Positions 1 to 8,786 of a DNA stretch of 64,000 nt are shown in pieces (position 1 is the stretch's first letter; each line of letters opens with the position of its first letter). The stretch is from Kocuria sp. cx-455 (GTDB lineage Bacteria > Actinomycetota > Actinomycetes > Actinomycetales > Micrococcaceae). The notes under the pieces are model-generated. The model made no database searches, had not been told where the DNA came from, and saw nothing but the letters and a program-made list of their open reading frames with translations. The stretch is from NCBI RefSeq assembly GCF_014698015.1, contig NZ_JACXBS010000005.1, positions 62,001 through 126,000 on the forward strand, given 5' to 3'. Made by a program: the position numbers and the translations under genes.

Positions 1-204
1 GCCCGTGTTACCGATGTGCGGGGCGGTCTGAATGACGATCTGTCCCGCGTAGGAGGGATCCGTGAGGGTTTCCTGGTAACCGGTCATTCCCGTGGCGAAC
101 ACGGCCTCACCAAAGGTGTTGCCGGCGGCTCCCCAGGAACGACCGCGGAACACGCGTCCGTCCTCGAGGACCAGGACGGACGGTTGAAGGGGGTGTGAGT
201 TCAC
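1..204 (-). CDS. carA: Carbamoyl-phosphate synthase small subunit, N-terminal part (cut by window edge)
   Basis: The 68 visible codons encode the N-terminus of the glutamine amidotransferase subunit of carbamoyl-phosphate synthase, which supplies carbamoyl phosphate for pyrimidine and arginine synthesis. Family signatures are [15 protein letters not shown], then [21 protein letters not shown] and a following IGNTG. The GTG start at 204 is preceded by an AAAGGAG ribosome-binding site 6 nt upstream. The gene follows pyrC and a small membrane protein gene, the order also known in mycobacteria, so it belongs to the pyr operon. The catalytic triad lies outside the window. Confidence 0.95.
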   Translation of the reverse strand, partial: MNSHPLQPSVLVLEDGRVFRGRSWGAAGNTFGEAVFATGMTGYQETLTDPSYAGQIVIQTAPHIGNTG

Positions 205-254
205 AGAGAACTCCTTTCCTTTTCATCAAAAACTTGGCGTGAAGGTCGCACAAC

Positions 255-752
255 TTAGGGGGCGCCCACGAGCGCCGACGCCGCGTTCTCGAGTTCGCGG
301 GATTCCTCGCCGCTGCGCGCGCGGAAACCCGTGTCGACTACGGTGTCGCCGAGCTGCCACGTGAACACGACCAGGCCGTTACGTTCCACGAACTTGCCGA
401 CCATTCCGGAGGTGGTGGCCACCGAGCGCAGCTGCTCGCGAGGGATGTAAACGTCCGGCGCGCCCTGGCGGTTGATGAGCACACCGTCCCGGGCGACGAT
501 TGCCTCCGCATTGGAGCGCACCCCCAGGCCGTGAATGGCGATCCGCTCGAGCGGCTGGGCGGTGTAGGTGGTCACCACGTACATGCCGTCCGCTCGGGTC
601 ACGAGCCGGTCAAGGAGGTCCGCGGGCGCCTGCGGCAACCGGGGCACGTCCGACTGACGTCGAATCCGGCCTCGCCACCCCCGCCACACCAGGGCGAAGA
701 GCACCACGACGATCAGGATCGCGAGGAGCGTGGGGAGGAACTTGTCAGACAT
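255..752 (-). CDS. Conserved membrane-anchored protein of the pyr operon
   Basis: This 165-residue protein has one N-terminal hydrophobic segment (about residues 7-24) followed by an Arg-rich patch (WRGWRGRIRRQ), so the rest should be cytoplasmic. The soluble part has no catalytic motif that I recognise; its beta-rich look resembles PH-like domains, but that is a guess. It lies between pyrC and carA, the place occupied by Rv1382 in Mycobacterium tuberculosis, so it is a conserved but uncharacterised pyr-operon member. About 50 nt separate it from carA and 33 nt from pyrC. Its function is unknown; the operon position suggests a link to pyrimidine synthesis or simple co-transcription. Confidence 0.85.
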   Translation of the reverse strand: MSDKFLPTLLAILIVVVLFALVWRGWRGRIRRQSDVPRLPQAPADLLDRLVTRADGMYVVTTYTAQPLERIAIHGLGVRSNAEAIVARDGVLINRQGAPDVYIPREQLRSVATTSGMVGKFVERNGLVVFTWQLGDTVVDTGFRARSGEESRELENAASALVGAP

Positions 753-785
753 GGACGGGGTGCCTTTCGTGGGTCGGATCGGGTC

Positions 786-2096
786 TCAGGCGGGCAGCGG
801 TGTGGTGAGCTGACCGTCCAGGACCACCGGGTGGCCCCGGTAGAAGGTGGCGCTCACGCGCCCGGGCAGCGGCATGCCCCTGTAGGGGCTGTTGCGCCCC
901 TTGGACACGTGGGTCTGCGGGTTGACGGGGGTCTCCCCCGCCGGATCCCACAGCGTGATGTTGGCGGCGGCGCCGGCTTCCAGCGCCCCGCCCTGATCCG
1001 GCAACCCCAGGATCTCGGACGGGCGGCGCGAAGCGATCTTCGCAACCGTGGCCCAGTCGATCATTCCGGTGTCCACCAGGGTTTTCTGCACCACCGACAG
1101 CGCGGTCTCCAACCCGGTCATCCCCATGGCCGCGCAGCTCCACTCGGACTCCTTGTCCTCCAACGTGTGCGGGGCGTGGTCGGTGCCGATGACGTCAACG
1201 GTGCCGTCCACCACGGCCGCGCGCAGGGCCATGACGTCCTCGTTCGTGCGCAACGGGGGGTTGACCTTGTAGACCGGGTCGAAGGTGCGCACCAGTTCCT
1301 CGGTGAGCAGCAGGTGGTGGGGGGTGACCTCGGCGGTCACGTTGATGCCGCGTTCCTTGGCCCAGCGCACGATCTCCACGGAACCCTTGGTGGAGAGGTG
1401 ACAAATGTGCAACCGGGAGTTCACGTGCCGGGTCAGCAGAACGTCGCGGGCAATGATGGCTTCCTCCGCAACGGCCGGCCACCCGGTCAACCCGAGCTCC
1501 GCGGAAACGACGCCCTCGTTCATTTGGGCGCCCTCGGTCAGGCGGGGCTCCTGGGCGTGCTGAGCCACGAGCCCGTCGAAGGATTTCACGTACTCCAGGG
1601 CTCGGCGCATGAGCACGGGATCGTGTACGCACTTGCCGTCGTCGGAGAACATCCGCACCCGTGCGCGGGATTCGGCCATGGCACGGATCTCGGAGAGTTG
1701 TTTGCCCTCCAACCCCACGGTCACGGCACCCACGGGATGCACGTCGGCCCAGCCTGCGTCCCGGCCCAGCTGCCAGACCTGCTCCACCACGCCGGCGGTG
1801 TCCGCCACGGGGTTGGAGTTGGCCATCGCGCACACCGCCGTGTAACCGCCCTTGGCGGCGGCGCGCGTCCCGGTCTCCACCGTCTCGGCATCCTCGTGGC
1901 CGGGCTGGCGCAAGTGGGTGTGCATGTCCACCAGCCCCGGGAGGGCGATCAGGCCGGTGGCATCCACCACGGTGGCGCCCGCGGGGGCGGCCACCGAGCC
2001 GGGCGCGCCCGCGGCCACAATGGTGCCGTCCGCGATCAGAAGGTCAACGGGGTCCGAGCCCTCGGGACTCACGGAACTGATGAGAAACGAACTCAC
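786..2096 (-). CDS. pyrC: Dihydroorotase
   Basis: This zinc amidohydrolase cyclises N-carbamoyl-aspartate to dihydroorotate, the third step of UMP synthesis. At 436 residues it fits class I bacterial dihydroorotases. Visible motifs are the metal site D57-M-H59-T-H61 followed by LRQPG, a second metal segment around CHLSTKGS, and the late signature VIGTDHAPHT. The GTG start at 2096 has GAAGGTGA upstream and lies 10 nt after the pyrB stop. It is co-transcribed with pyrR and pyrB upstream and the membrane protein and carA downstream, so it should share PyrR control. Confidence 0.96.
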   Translation of the reverse strand: MSSFLISSVSPEGSDPVDLLIADGTIVAAGAPGSVAAPAGATVVDATGLIALPGLVDMHTHLRQPGHEDAETVETGTRAAAKGGYTAVCAMANSNPVADTAGVVEQVWQLGRDAGWADVHPVGAVTVGLEGKQLSEIRAMAESRARVRMFSDDGKCVHDPVLMRRALEYVKSFDGLVAQHAQEPRLTEGAQMNEGVVSAELGLTGWPAVAEEAIIARDVLLTRHVNSRLHICHLSTKGSVEIVRWAKERGINVTAEVTPHHLLLTEELVRTFDPVYKVNPPLRTNEDVMALRAAVVDGTVDVIGTDHAPHTLEDKESEWSCAAMGMTGLETALSVVQKTLVDTGMIDWATVAKIASRRPSEILGLPDQGGALEAGAAANITLWDPAGETPVNPQTHVSKGRNSPYRGMPLPGRVSATFYRGHPVVLDGQLTTPLPA

Positions 2097-2106
2097 GATG
2101 TCACCT

Positions 2107-3090
2107 TCAGTTGTCGGTCAGGGACGGGCTGCTCTCATCTCCCGAGAGCAACAGGAACAACACGGCCATGCGCACGGACACACCATTGGCCACCTGGGCC
2201 AGAACGGTGGAGCGCGGTGAATCGGCCGCTTCGGAGGAAATTTCCAGGCCACGATTCATAGGCCCCGGGTGCATGATCACGGTGGGCGCGTCCGTGGCGT
2301 CCAGTGCCGCCACGCGTTCCGGGGTCAGCCCCCACGCCCGCGTGTACTCCTGCTCGCTGGGGAAGAACGCGGCGTTCATGCGCTCGCTCTGCAGTCGGAG
2401 CATCATCACGGCGTCGGGGCGTTGGGCGAGCACCTCGTCCAGGTCGTAGGAGACCTCGCACGGCCACTGATCCATCCCCACGGGTAACAGAGTGGGGGGT
2501 GCCACGAACGTCACGCGCGCGCCCAGTGTGTGCAGCAGCCACACGTTGGAGCGGGCCACGCGGGAGTGCAGCACATCCCCCACGATCACCACGTGCATAC
2601 CCGCCAGGTCCATGCCCGTGCTGGGGCGGTCCTCACGGCGCGCGCGGACCCGGCGCAGCGTCATGGCGTCCAGCAGGGCCTGGGTGGGGTGCTCGTGCTT
2701 ACCGTCACCCGCGTTGACCACGGCGGCGTCGATCCAACCAGACGACGCGAGCTGCTGGGGGGCGCCGGAGGCGCCGTGGCGGATCACCACGGCGTCGGCA
2801 CTCATGGCCATGAGGGTCTGGGCGGTGTCCTTGAGCGATTCACCCTTGGACACCGACGAGCCCTTGGCGGAAAAGTTGATGACGTCCGCCGAGAGCCGCT
2901 TGGCGGCGGTTTCGAAAGAAATCCGGGTGCGGGTGGAATCCTCGAAGAACAGGTTGACCACGGTGCGCCCGCGCAGCGCGGGCAACTTCTTGACGGATCG
3001 TGAGGACACGGAGGCCATTTGATCGGCGGTGTCCAGGATGCTGAGGGCATCCGCGTAACTCAGGTCGGCGGTGGCGAGCAGGTGCTTCAC
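2107..3090 (-). CDS. pyrB: Aspartate carbamoyltransferase catalytic chain
   Basis: The enzyme joins carbamoyl phosphate to L-aspartate. The carbamoyl-phosphate site FFEDSTRTR covers residues 48-56, and [12 protein letters not shown] and [10 protein letters not shown] mark the other conserved segments. Length (327 residues) is normal for the catalytic chain. No regulatory pyrI gene follows, as is usual in Actinobacteria. The ATG start overlaps the pyrR stop by 4 bp, so translation is probably coupled to pyrR and shares its control. Confidence 0.96.
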   Translation of the reverse strand: MKHLLATADLSYADALSILDTADQMASVSSRSVKKLPALRGRTVVNLFFEDSTRTRISFETAAKRLSADVINFSAKGSSVSKGESLKDTAQTLMAMSADAVVIRHGASGAPQQLASSGWIDAAVVNAGDGKHEHPTQALLDAMTLRRVRARREDRPSTGMDLAGMHVVIVGDVLHSRVARSNVWLLHTLGARVTFVAPPTLLPVGMDQWPCEVSYDLDEVLAQRPDAVMMLRLQSERMNAAFFPSEQEYTRAWGLTPERVAALDATDAPTVIMHPGPMNRGLEISSEAADSPRSTVLAQVANGVSVRMAVLFLLLSGDESSPSLTDN

Positions 3091-3734
3091 GAGGTCGCTG
3101 CCTTCCCCGGGCGGGCGACGTCCGGGTCCGAGGCCACGGGCGCGTCGATGACCACGCAGTCCTCGTGGTTCTCCTCGCGCTGCCCCGGATCCGATTCGCG
3201 CAACAGCACCCGCACCTTCTCCTGGGAGGAGGTGGGAAGGTTCTTCCCCACGTGATCGGCGCGGATGGGCAGTTCGCGGTGGCCGCGATCCACCAACACG
3301 GCCAACCGCACGATCCTGGGGCGACCCACGTCCACCAGGGCGTCCAGGGCAGCGCGGATGGTCCGGCCGGAAAACAGGACGTCGTCCACGAGGACCACGG
3401 TGCGGCCGTCGATCCCGCTGTCCGGAATGATGGTGGGCTGCGGGGTCCGCGCCGGATTCCTGCGCAAATCATCGCGGTACATGGTGATGTCCAACTGGCC
3501 GGTGGCGGAACGGGCGTCGAAGGACTCGTCGGTCTGTTCGAGCTTGGCGGCCAGGCGCTGAGCCAGCGGGTACCCGCGGCGGGCGATGCCCAAGATGATG
3601 AGATCATCGGTGCCCTTGTTGGACTCCAGAATCTCGTGGGCGATCCGGGTCAGGGCCCGGTCGATGTCGGCTGTCGAGAGAATCACGCGCGACGTGGTCG
3701 CGGGCAGTGCTTCGCCGTGTTCTGGCACGTTCAC
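3087..3734 (-). CDS. pyrR: PyrR, pyrimidine operon regulator / uracil phosphoribosyltransferase
   Basis: PyrR senses UMP and binds a leader RNA loop to switch off pyr genes; it also has some uracil phosphoribosyltransferase activity. The PRPP-binding loop [21 protein letters not shown] is clear, as is the N-terminal [13 protein letters not shown] segment. I place the start at GTG 3734 (215 residues) because GGAAGGAGG lies just upstream; a longer reading to 3758 would bury that site in the coding region. It is the first gene of pyrR-pyrB-pyrC-membrane protein-carA. The PyrR-binding-loop match beside its own ribosome-binding site implies autoregulation. Confidence 0.95.
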   Translation of the reverse strand: MNVPEHGEALPATTSRVILSTADIDRALTRIAHEILESNKGTDDLIILGIARRGYPLAQRLAAKLEQTDESFDARSATGQLDITMYRDDLRRNPARTPQPTIIPDSGIDGRTVVLVDDVLFSGRTIRAALDALVDVGRPRIVRLAVLVDRGHRELPIRADHVGKNLPTSSQEKVRVLLRESDPGQREENHEDCVVIDAPVASDPDVARPGKAATS

Positions 3735-3739
3735 GTGCC

Positions 3740-3772
3740 GCCTCCTTCCCCGCCTCACGGGACGGACTTAAA
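3740..3772 (-). promoter_or_regulatory. Candidate PyrR-binding RNA loop overlapping the pyrR ribosome-binding site
   Basis: The transcribed strand reads GTCCCGTGAGGC at 3763-3752. This matches the core RUCCNGNGAGGY of the PyrR-binding loop known from Bacillus at all 12 positions. Flanking CCTT and AAGG can pair, and the AAGG belongs to the AAGGAGG ribosome-binding site of pyrR. A PyrR-stabilised hairpin would therefore hide the site. Translational repression by PyrR is established in Mycobacterium smegmatis; its use here is inferred. Confidence 0.75.
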
Positions 3773-3790
3773 GGTTGCGATCTGGGTGTG

Positions 3791-3796
3791 ACGCTA
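3791..3796 (-). promoter_or_regulatory. Candidate -10 element of the pyr operon promoter
   Basis: TAGCGT on the minus strand fits TANNNT and would give a leader of about 50 nt containing the PyrR loop. No convincing -35 element is seen, because the upstream bases form the nusB terminator. This rests on position and a weak motif. Confidence 0.35.
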
Positions 3797-3803
3797 TCAC
3801 AGG

Positions 3804-3843
3804 CAAAAGGCCCCGGTTCGCCCCGCATGAGCGAACCGGGGCC
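3804..3843 (-). terminator. Rho-independent terminator after nusB
   Basis: A perfect 12-bp inverted repeat (3809-3820 with 3832-3843) has an 11-nt loop and is followed on the minus strand by TTTTGCCT. It begins 7 nt after the nusB stop and ends the efp-nusB transcript just before the pyr promoter region. A role as a pyr attenuator is less likely, because the PyrR loop lies downstream of it. Confidence 0.85.
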
Positions 3844-3849
3844 CACAAG

Positions 3850-4263
3850 TCAGTCCAGCAGCGACGGCTTGACCTTCTGCAAACGTCCGAGAAGGCCGTT
3901 GACGAACCGGGGTGAATCGTCGGTGGACAGCTCCCTGGCCACCGCAACGGCTTCGGACACGGCCACGGCATCCGGGATCTCATCGTTGTAGAGCAGTTCC
4001 CAGGCGCCCACACGCAGGACATTACGGTCCACGGCGGGCATCCGATCCAATGTCCATCCCTGGGAGTAGGTTTCCAGGAACTCGTCGATGTCTTCGGCGC
4101 GATCGTGGAAACCCTCAAGGATGTCCACCGTGTACGGGTTGATCTTGGAGGTGCTGTTGTCCCGGCGGCGGTTCAGCGCGGCCTGGATGGACTCGTCACG
4201 CTGCTCCGCCTCGAACAAAATCTCTACCGCACGGATGCGGGCTTTACTGCGTGCGCCGCTCAC
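3850..4263 (-). CDS. nusB: Transcription antitermination factor NusB
   Basis: NusB binds boxA RNA with S10 (NusE) in rRNA antitermination. The 137-residue all-helical protein has the family pattern [16 protein letters not shown], then [15 protein letters not shown] and [14 protein letters not shown]. The GTG start shares a 4-bp overlap (GTGA) with the efp stop, so the two are translationally coupled. A strong terminator follows at once. The efp-nusB pair next to pyrR is common in Actinobacteria. Confidence 0.95.
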   Translation of the reverse strand: MSGARSKARIRAVEILFEAEQRDESIQAALNRRRDNSTSKINPYTVDILEGFHDRAEDIDEFLETYSQGWTLDRMPAVDRNVLRVGAWELLYNDEIPDAVAVSEAVAVARELSTDDSPRFVNGLLGRLQKVKPSLLD

Positions 4264-4823
4264 TCGTTGACGCGTCCCAGGTAGTCGCCGGTGCGGGTGT
4301 CGACCTTGACCTTGGTGCCCTGCTCGAGGAACAGCGGCACCTGGATCTGGTAGTCGGTCTCCACGGTGGCGGGCTTGGTGCCGCCGGTGGAGCGGTCGCC
4401 CTGCAGGCCAGGCTCGGTGTAGGTGATCTCCAGAACGACCGACGGCGGCATCTCGATGTACAGCGGGGAACCCTCATACATGGCCACGGTCACATTCTGG
4501 TTTTCCAGCATGAAGTTGGCGGCGTCACCCACGACAGCGGCGGGAACCGTGATCTGGTCGTAGGTGGAGTTGTCCATGAACACGTAGTCTTCGCCGTCCT
4601 GGTACAGGTACTGGTACTCACTGCGGTCCACCGTGGCGGTTTCGACCTTGGCACCGGCGTTGAAGGTCTTGTCGACCACCTTGCCGCTGGTCACGTTGCG
4701 CAGCTTGGTGCGCACGAACGCGCCACCTTTGCCGGGCTTGACGTGCTGGAACTCGATGGTCTGCCACAGATTCCCGTCGAGCTTGAGGATGGTGCCGTTC
4801 TTGATGTCGTTGCTGGTTGCCAC
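4260..4823 (-). CDS. efp: Translation elongation factor P
   Basis: EF-P rescues ribosomes stalled at polyproline stretches. The protein has 187 residues and three OB-like beta domains. The acceptor loop is [12 protein letters not shown] with Lys32 at the tip; no poxA/epmA-like modifying gene is in the window. The conserved C-terminal signature ends in [13 protein letters not shown]. The GTG start at 4823 has GAGAAAGTGA upstream. It heads a two-gene unit with nusB. Confidence 0.96.
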   Translation of the reverse strand: MATSNDIKNGTILKLDGNLWQTIEFQHVKPGKGGAFVRTKLRNVTSGKVVDKTFNAGAKVETATVDRSEYQYLYQDGEDYVFMDNSTYDQITVPAAVVGDAANFMLENQNVTVAMYEGSPLYIEMPPSVVLEITYTEPGLQGDRSTGGTKPATVETDYQIQVPLFLEQGTKVKVDTRTGDYLGRVNE

Positions 4824-4882
4824 GGATTCACTTTCTCGTCGGAAACATCAGTGCGAAGATTCTGGGGGCGTTAAGCCGAACC

Positions 4883-4888
4883 AGTGTA
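4883..4888 (-). promoter_or_regulatory. Candidate -10 element for efp-nusB
   Basis: The minus strand reads GATACACTGG, with TACACT about 60 nt ahead of the efp start in the 98-nt aroB-efp gap. A matching -35 box is poor. This is a motif and position call only. Confidence 0.4.
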
Positions 4889-4921
4889 TCGCGCCCGGCG
4901 CAGTCCACGGTCCCCGGGCCG

Positions 4922-6013
4922 TTATTCGGCGATCTCCTGGTAACACGCAAAAAGGATCGCGGGGTCCGGAACCTCCATGATGCGCGGCGAGCCCGCCCTG
5001 TCGAGGACCACGAAACGCAGGAGGCTGCCGCGGGTCTTCTTGTCGCGCTTCATCACCTCGAGCAACCGCGGCCACTGGTCCGCGCGATAGGTCACGGGCA
5101 ACCCCAGGGACGCGAGGATGCCGCGGTGGCGATCCACGACGTCGTCGGCAAGGGTGCCGGCCGCCCGCGCGAGTTCGGCGGCGAACACCAACCCCACCGA
5201 GACCGCGGCGCCGTGGCGCCACTGGTAGCGCTCGTTGTGCTCGATCGCGTGACCGAGCGTATGGCCGTAGTTGAGGAATTCACGGCGCCCGGATTCCTTG
5301 AGGTCGGAGGACACCACCTCTGCCTTCACCCGGATGGCGCGCTCGATGAGCTCACGCACCACGGGCGACTGCGAATCCCGGACCGCTTGGGGGTTCTCCT
5401 CGATGAGGTCCAGGATCTCGGGATCCGCGATGAACCCGCACTTGACCACTTCGGCCATGCCGGTCAGATACTCGTTCTCCGGAAGGGTCTTCAGCGAATC
5501 CAGATCGCACACGACCGCGGCCGGTGGATGGAAAGCACCGACCAGGTTCTTGCCCTCCGCCGTGTTGATGCCGGTCTTACCGCCCACGGCGGCGTCGACC
5601 ATGCCCAGCAGGGTGGTGGGCAGGTGGATCACGCGCACGCCGCGCAGCCACGTGGCGGCCACGAAACCACCGAGGTCGCTCACGGCCCCACCACCCACGG
5701 TCACCACAGCGTCCGTGCGGGTGAAGTCCGAGGTGCCCATGATCTGCCAGCAGAAGGCCGCGACCTCAACGCGTTTGCCCTCTTCCGCGTCCGGGATCTC
5801 GGCCACGAAGCTCTGGATCCCCGCCTCCTTGAGATCCTGCTGGACCAGGTCACCGGCGGCCCGCAGGGCGCGGGGGTGGATGATTAGGACCTTCTTGACG
5901 CGCTCACCCAGCAGCTCGGGAACCCTGCCCAGGAGCCCGTTGCCCACGAGCACGTCGTAGCGGTTGTCGGGGGTGTCTCCCCGAACGGGAATGGTGGTCA
6001 CCGAATCGCTCAC
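4922..6013 (-). CDS. aroB: 3-dehydroquinate synthase
   Basis: This NAD- and metal-dependent enzyme converts DAHP to 3-dehydroquinate in the shikimate pathway. At 363 residues it has typical size. The NAD and metal-site segments VVTVGGGAVSDLGGFVAAT, HLPTTLLGMVDAAVGGKTGIN and NYGHTLGHAIE are all present. The GTG start overlaps the aroK stop by 4 bp, making it the last gene of aroE-aroC-aroK-aroB. Confidence 0.96.
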   Translation of the reverse strand: MSDSVTTIPVRGDTPDNRYDVLVGNGLLGRVPELLGERVKKVLIIHPRALRAAGDLVQQDLKEAGIQSFVAEIPDAEEGKRVEVAAFCWQIMGTSDFTRTDAVVTVGGGAVSDLGGFVAATWLRGVRVIHLPTTLLGMVDAAVGGKTGINTAEGKNLVGAFHPPAAVVCDLDSLKTLPENEYLTGMAEVVKCGFIADPEILDLIEENPQAVRDSQSPVVRELIERAIRVKAEVVSSDLKESGRREFLNYGHTLGHAIEHNERYQWRHGAAVSVGLVFAAELARAAGTLADDVVDRHRGILASLGLPVTYRADQWPRLLEVMKRDKKTRGSLLRFVVLDRAGSPRIMEVPDPAILFACYQEIAE

Positions 6014-6552
6014 GCTGTGGCGTCCCTTCGTAGTGCTTTCAAAGCTTTGTGCAGTTGCTGGACCAGCGAGCCGATACGCCGGTGCCCCGTGCCGTCCAGC
6101 CGGATCGTGGCGAGCCGTTCGTAGGTCTCGCGCCGTTCGTCCAGAATTTCACGCCAGCGCCGTTGCGGATCCGGTTGCAACATGGGGCGGGTCTTGTTAC
6201 CCGTGATCCGAGGGCGAACCGTTGCCTCGTCGACCTCGAGGTAGATCACGGTGTGACCGGCCAGCAGATCCTGGACCGCCGGGGTCATGGGGGCACCCCC
6301 GCCCAGCGAGATCACCGCGTTGCGATAGCGTGCGTCCGCGAGCAGATCGGCGACCACCCCGGCCTCGATCTCGCGGAAATGCTGCTGCCCGTGCGCCGTG
6401 AACAACGCCGGGATCGGGCCGTGTTGTGCCTCGATCACGTGGTCGGCGTCCACGAAGTCCAGGCCGTAGCGTTTGGCGAAATGATGTCCCAGGTGTGACT
6501 TTCCCGCCGCCATGGGTCCAATGAGGATCAACGGCGTGGGCAAGGAGCTCAC
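6010..6552 (-). CDS. aroK: Shikimate kinase
   Basis: The enzyme phosphorylates shikimate with ATP. The Walker A motif is GPMAAGKS near residue 12, the substrate segment is FVDADHVIE, and the glycine triad lies in [10 protein letters not shown] lid-region Arg is plausible in TGNKTRPML. Length is 180 residues. GTG start and stop each overlap a neighbour by 4 bp (aroC and aroB), so the three are translationally coupled. Confidence 0.95.
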   Translation of the reverse strand: MSSLPTPLILIGPMAAGKSHLGHHFAKRYGLDFVDADHVIEAQHGPIPALFTAHGQQHFREIEAGVVADLLADARYRNAVISLGGGAPMTPAVQDLLAGHTVIYLEVDEATVRPRITGNKTRPMLQPDPQRRWREILDERRETYERLATIRLDGTGHRRIGSLVQQLHKALKALRRDATA

Positions 6553-7802
6553 GTGAGGTCCCCGCGCACCTCATCGAGGGCCGCGAGATCCGACGGGTCG
6601 GCCAGGACGGAGGAGGTTCGCAGGTGGTCCGGAATGGCCGCCATGTAGGCATCCTTGTTGCGCACGGTCTCCGTGATCGAATCGCCGCCGAACTTCTCCA
6701 GCGCGGCTTGGGCCAGCACGAGGGCCACCATGGCCTCGGCGACCACACCGGACGCCGGCACGGCACACACGTCGGAGCGCTGATGGTGGGCGCGGGCGGG
6801 CTCACCCGTGGCGACGTCCACGGTGTGCAGGGCACGGGGCACGGTCGCGATCGGCTTCATGGCGGCGCGCACACGCAGCAGGTCCCCGATGGACATGCCG
6901 CCCTCGATGCCGCCGGCGCGGTTGCTCACGCGGTGCACGGTGCGATCCGAACCGGGCAGCGTCTCGTCGTGGGCGCGGGTACCGGGACGGGCGGCGGTGC
7001 GGAAACCGTCACCCACTTCCACACCCTTGATCGCTTGGATGCCCATGAGGGCCCCGGCCAAGCGGGCGTCGAGGCGGCGGTCCCAATGGACGTAGGACCC
7101 CAATCCCGGGGGCAGCCCCTCCGCCAGTACCTCCACCACGCCACCGAGGGTTTCCCCCGCCTTGTGGGCATCGTCAATGGTCGCGACCATCGCGTCCGAG
7201 GTGGTTTTGTCGAAGCAGCGCAACGGATCGGCGTCCAGGACCGCCACGTCACCCGCGGTGGGCAGTTGGGCGTCCTCGGGAACCGAGACCTCGGCGATCG
7301 CGGTCGTGTGCGACACCAGACGCACCCCGAGTGCCGCGAGGATTTGCGTGGCGACGACACCCAGGGCAACGCGCGTCGCGGTTTCGCGAGCGGAGGCGCG
7401 TTCCAGGACGGGGCGGGCCTCGTCGAAACCGTACTTCTGCATTCCGGTGAGATCGGCGTGACCGGGGCGGGGGCGGGTCAGCGGAGCATTACGTGCGCGG
7501 CCCTCGAGCGTGGCCGCGGCCACGGGGTCGGAGCTCATGACGTCCTGCCACTTGGGCCATTCGGTGTTGGCGATCTCGACGGCCACGGGCCCACCCTGGG
7601 TCAGACCGTGCCGGACACCGCCCAGGATACGGACCTCGTCCTGTTCGAACTTCATGCGTGCACCGCGGCCGTAACCGAGCCGGCGGCGAGCCAGGGCGCG
7701 TTGAATCATCTCGGTGGTCAGTTCCACCCCGGCGGGAACACCTTCGATGATTCCCACGAGGGCCTCGCCGTGAGATTCTCCGGCCGTGAGCCAACGCAAC
7801 AT
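6549..7802 (-). CDS. aroC: Chorismate synthase
   Basis: This FMN-dependent enzyme converts EPSP to chorismate. The N-terminal signature [20 protein letters not shown] and the later [11 protein letters not shown] are diagnostic, and [17 protein letters not shown] matches the EPSP site. Length is 417 residues, as in Actinobacteria. The ATG start has GGAG upstream. It lies 64 nt after the aroE stop. Confidence 0.97.
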   Translation of the reverse strand: MLRWLTAGESHGEALVGIIEGVPAGVELTTEMIQRALARRRLGYGRGARMKFEQDEVRILGGVRHGLTQGGPVAVEIANTEWPKWQDVMSSDPVAAATLEGRARNAPLTRPRPGHADLTGMQKYGFDEARPVLERASARETATRVALGVVATQILAALGVRLVSHTTAIAEVSVPEDAQLPTAGDVAVLDADPLRCFDKTTSDAMVATIDDAHKAGETLGGVVEVLAEGLPPGLGSYVHWDRRLDARLAGALMGIQAIKGVEVGDGFRTAARPGTRAHDETLPGSDRTVHRVSNRAGGIEGGMSIGDLLRVRAAMKPIATVPRALHTVDVATGEPARAHHQRSDVCAVPASGVVAEAMVALVLAQAALEKFGGDSITETVRNKDAYMAAIPDHLRTSSVLADPSDLAALDEVRGDLT

Positions 7803-7866
7803 GTTCTACTCCAGTACTCGGTTGAGGGAACCCGCGCGGGCTCCCGAAAAGGCAAGAAAACTCCGG

Positions 7867-8769
7867 TCAGCGCTCCAGCTGGGCCGCCCGGGCCCGTTCC
7901 GGGATCACGCGTTCGGGGCGAGCCACGGCCCGGCACATGGCCGCGGTGACCTCCGCTTCACGGGGGACGGGTTGATCCACGCGGCCCAGGGCGAACCAGC
8001 GCACCTGATCGACCGCCTGAAAGATCAGCATATCCACTCCGGGCGCAATTGCTCCGCCCGCGTCACGCCACGACCGCGCAATGGCCGAGGGCCACGGATC
8101 ATAGGCCGCGTCCAGGAGCACACCGCTCACCCTCGCATCCAGGGCCCCGAACTGTGCCGCGAGTTCGTCGGCACCGTGGGGAGGCAGGGTGGAGATTACC
8201 GCGTCGTAGTCCACCAACGACGCCGCTGCCTCACCCCACGGGCGCACGGTGACGGTCGCGCCGAGCTTTCCTGCGGCGCGGGTGACCTTTCCGGCGCGCT
8301 GCGTGGACCGCGCGAACACGTCGATTGACGGGGCCCCCAACCCGTGTAACGCCGCCACGGCCGCCGTGGCCGTGCCGCCGCCACCCAGGATGGCGCAGCG
8401 GGGTCGCGCGGGGATCTCGCGCGCCGCGGTGAGCGCGGCCATGATGCCGGTGACGTCCGTATTGTCCGCCACCGTGGTGCCGTCCGCGCGGAACACCAGC
8501 GTGTTGGCCACTCCCAGGGCACGAACCAGCGCGGTGCACTCATCGGCCTGCTCCGCGGCCAGTGCCTTAAGCGGCATGGTCACGGAAAATCCACGCCAGT
8601 GCCCCTCGGCCACGCGATCCTGCCAGAAGCGGTCCCAGTCCTGCGCGGGAACATCACAGCGTGTGTAGTCCCACGGGGCGCCCAGCACCCGGTAGGCGGC
8701 CTCGTGCAGAACCGGCGACAGGGAGTGAGCCACAGGGTGGCCCAGCACCGCTGCGGCGTTTCGCTCCAT
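7867..8769 (-). CDS. aroE: Shikimate dehydrogenase
   Basis: The enzyme reduces 3-dehydroshikimate to shikimate. The substrate site GHPVAHSLSPVLHEAAY, the catalytic lysine in VTMPLK, and NTDVTG are clear; the nucleotide-binding turn is LGGGGTATAAV. I choose ATG 8769 (300 residues) because AGGGGAG is about 5 nt upstream; a GTG at 8775 would overlap that site. The gene follows mltG by 17 nt and heads the aro block. Confidence 0.93.
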   Translation of the reverse strand: MERNAAAVLGHPVAHSLSPVLHEAAYRVLGAPWDYTRCDVPAQDWDRFWQDRVAEGHWRGFSVTMPLKALAAEQADECTALVRALGVANTLVFRADGTTVADNTDVTGIMAALTAAREIPARPRCAILGGGGTATAAVAALHGLGAPSIDVFARSTQRAGKVTRAAGKLGATVTVRPWGEAAASLVDYDAVISTLPPHGADELAAQFGALDARVSGVLLDAAYDPWPSAIARSWRDAGGAIAPGVDMLIFQAVDQVRWFALGRVDQPVPREAEVTAAMCRAVARPERVIPERARAAQLER

Positions 8770-8786
8770 GTCCACTCCCCTGTGAA

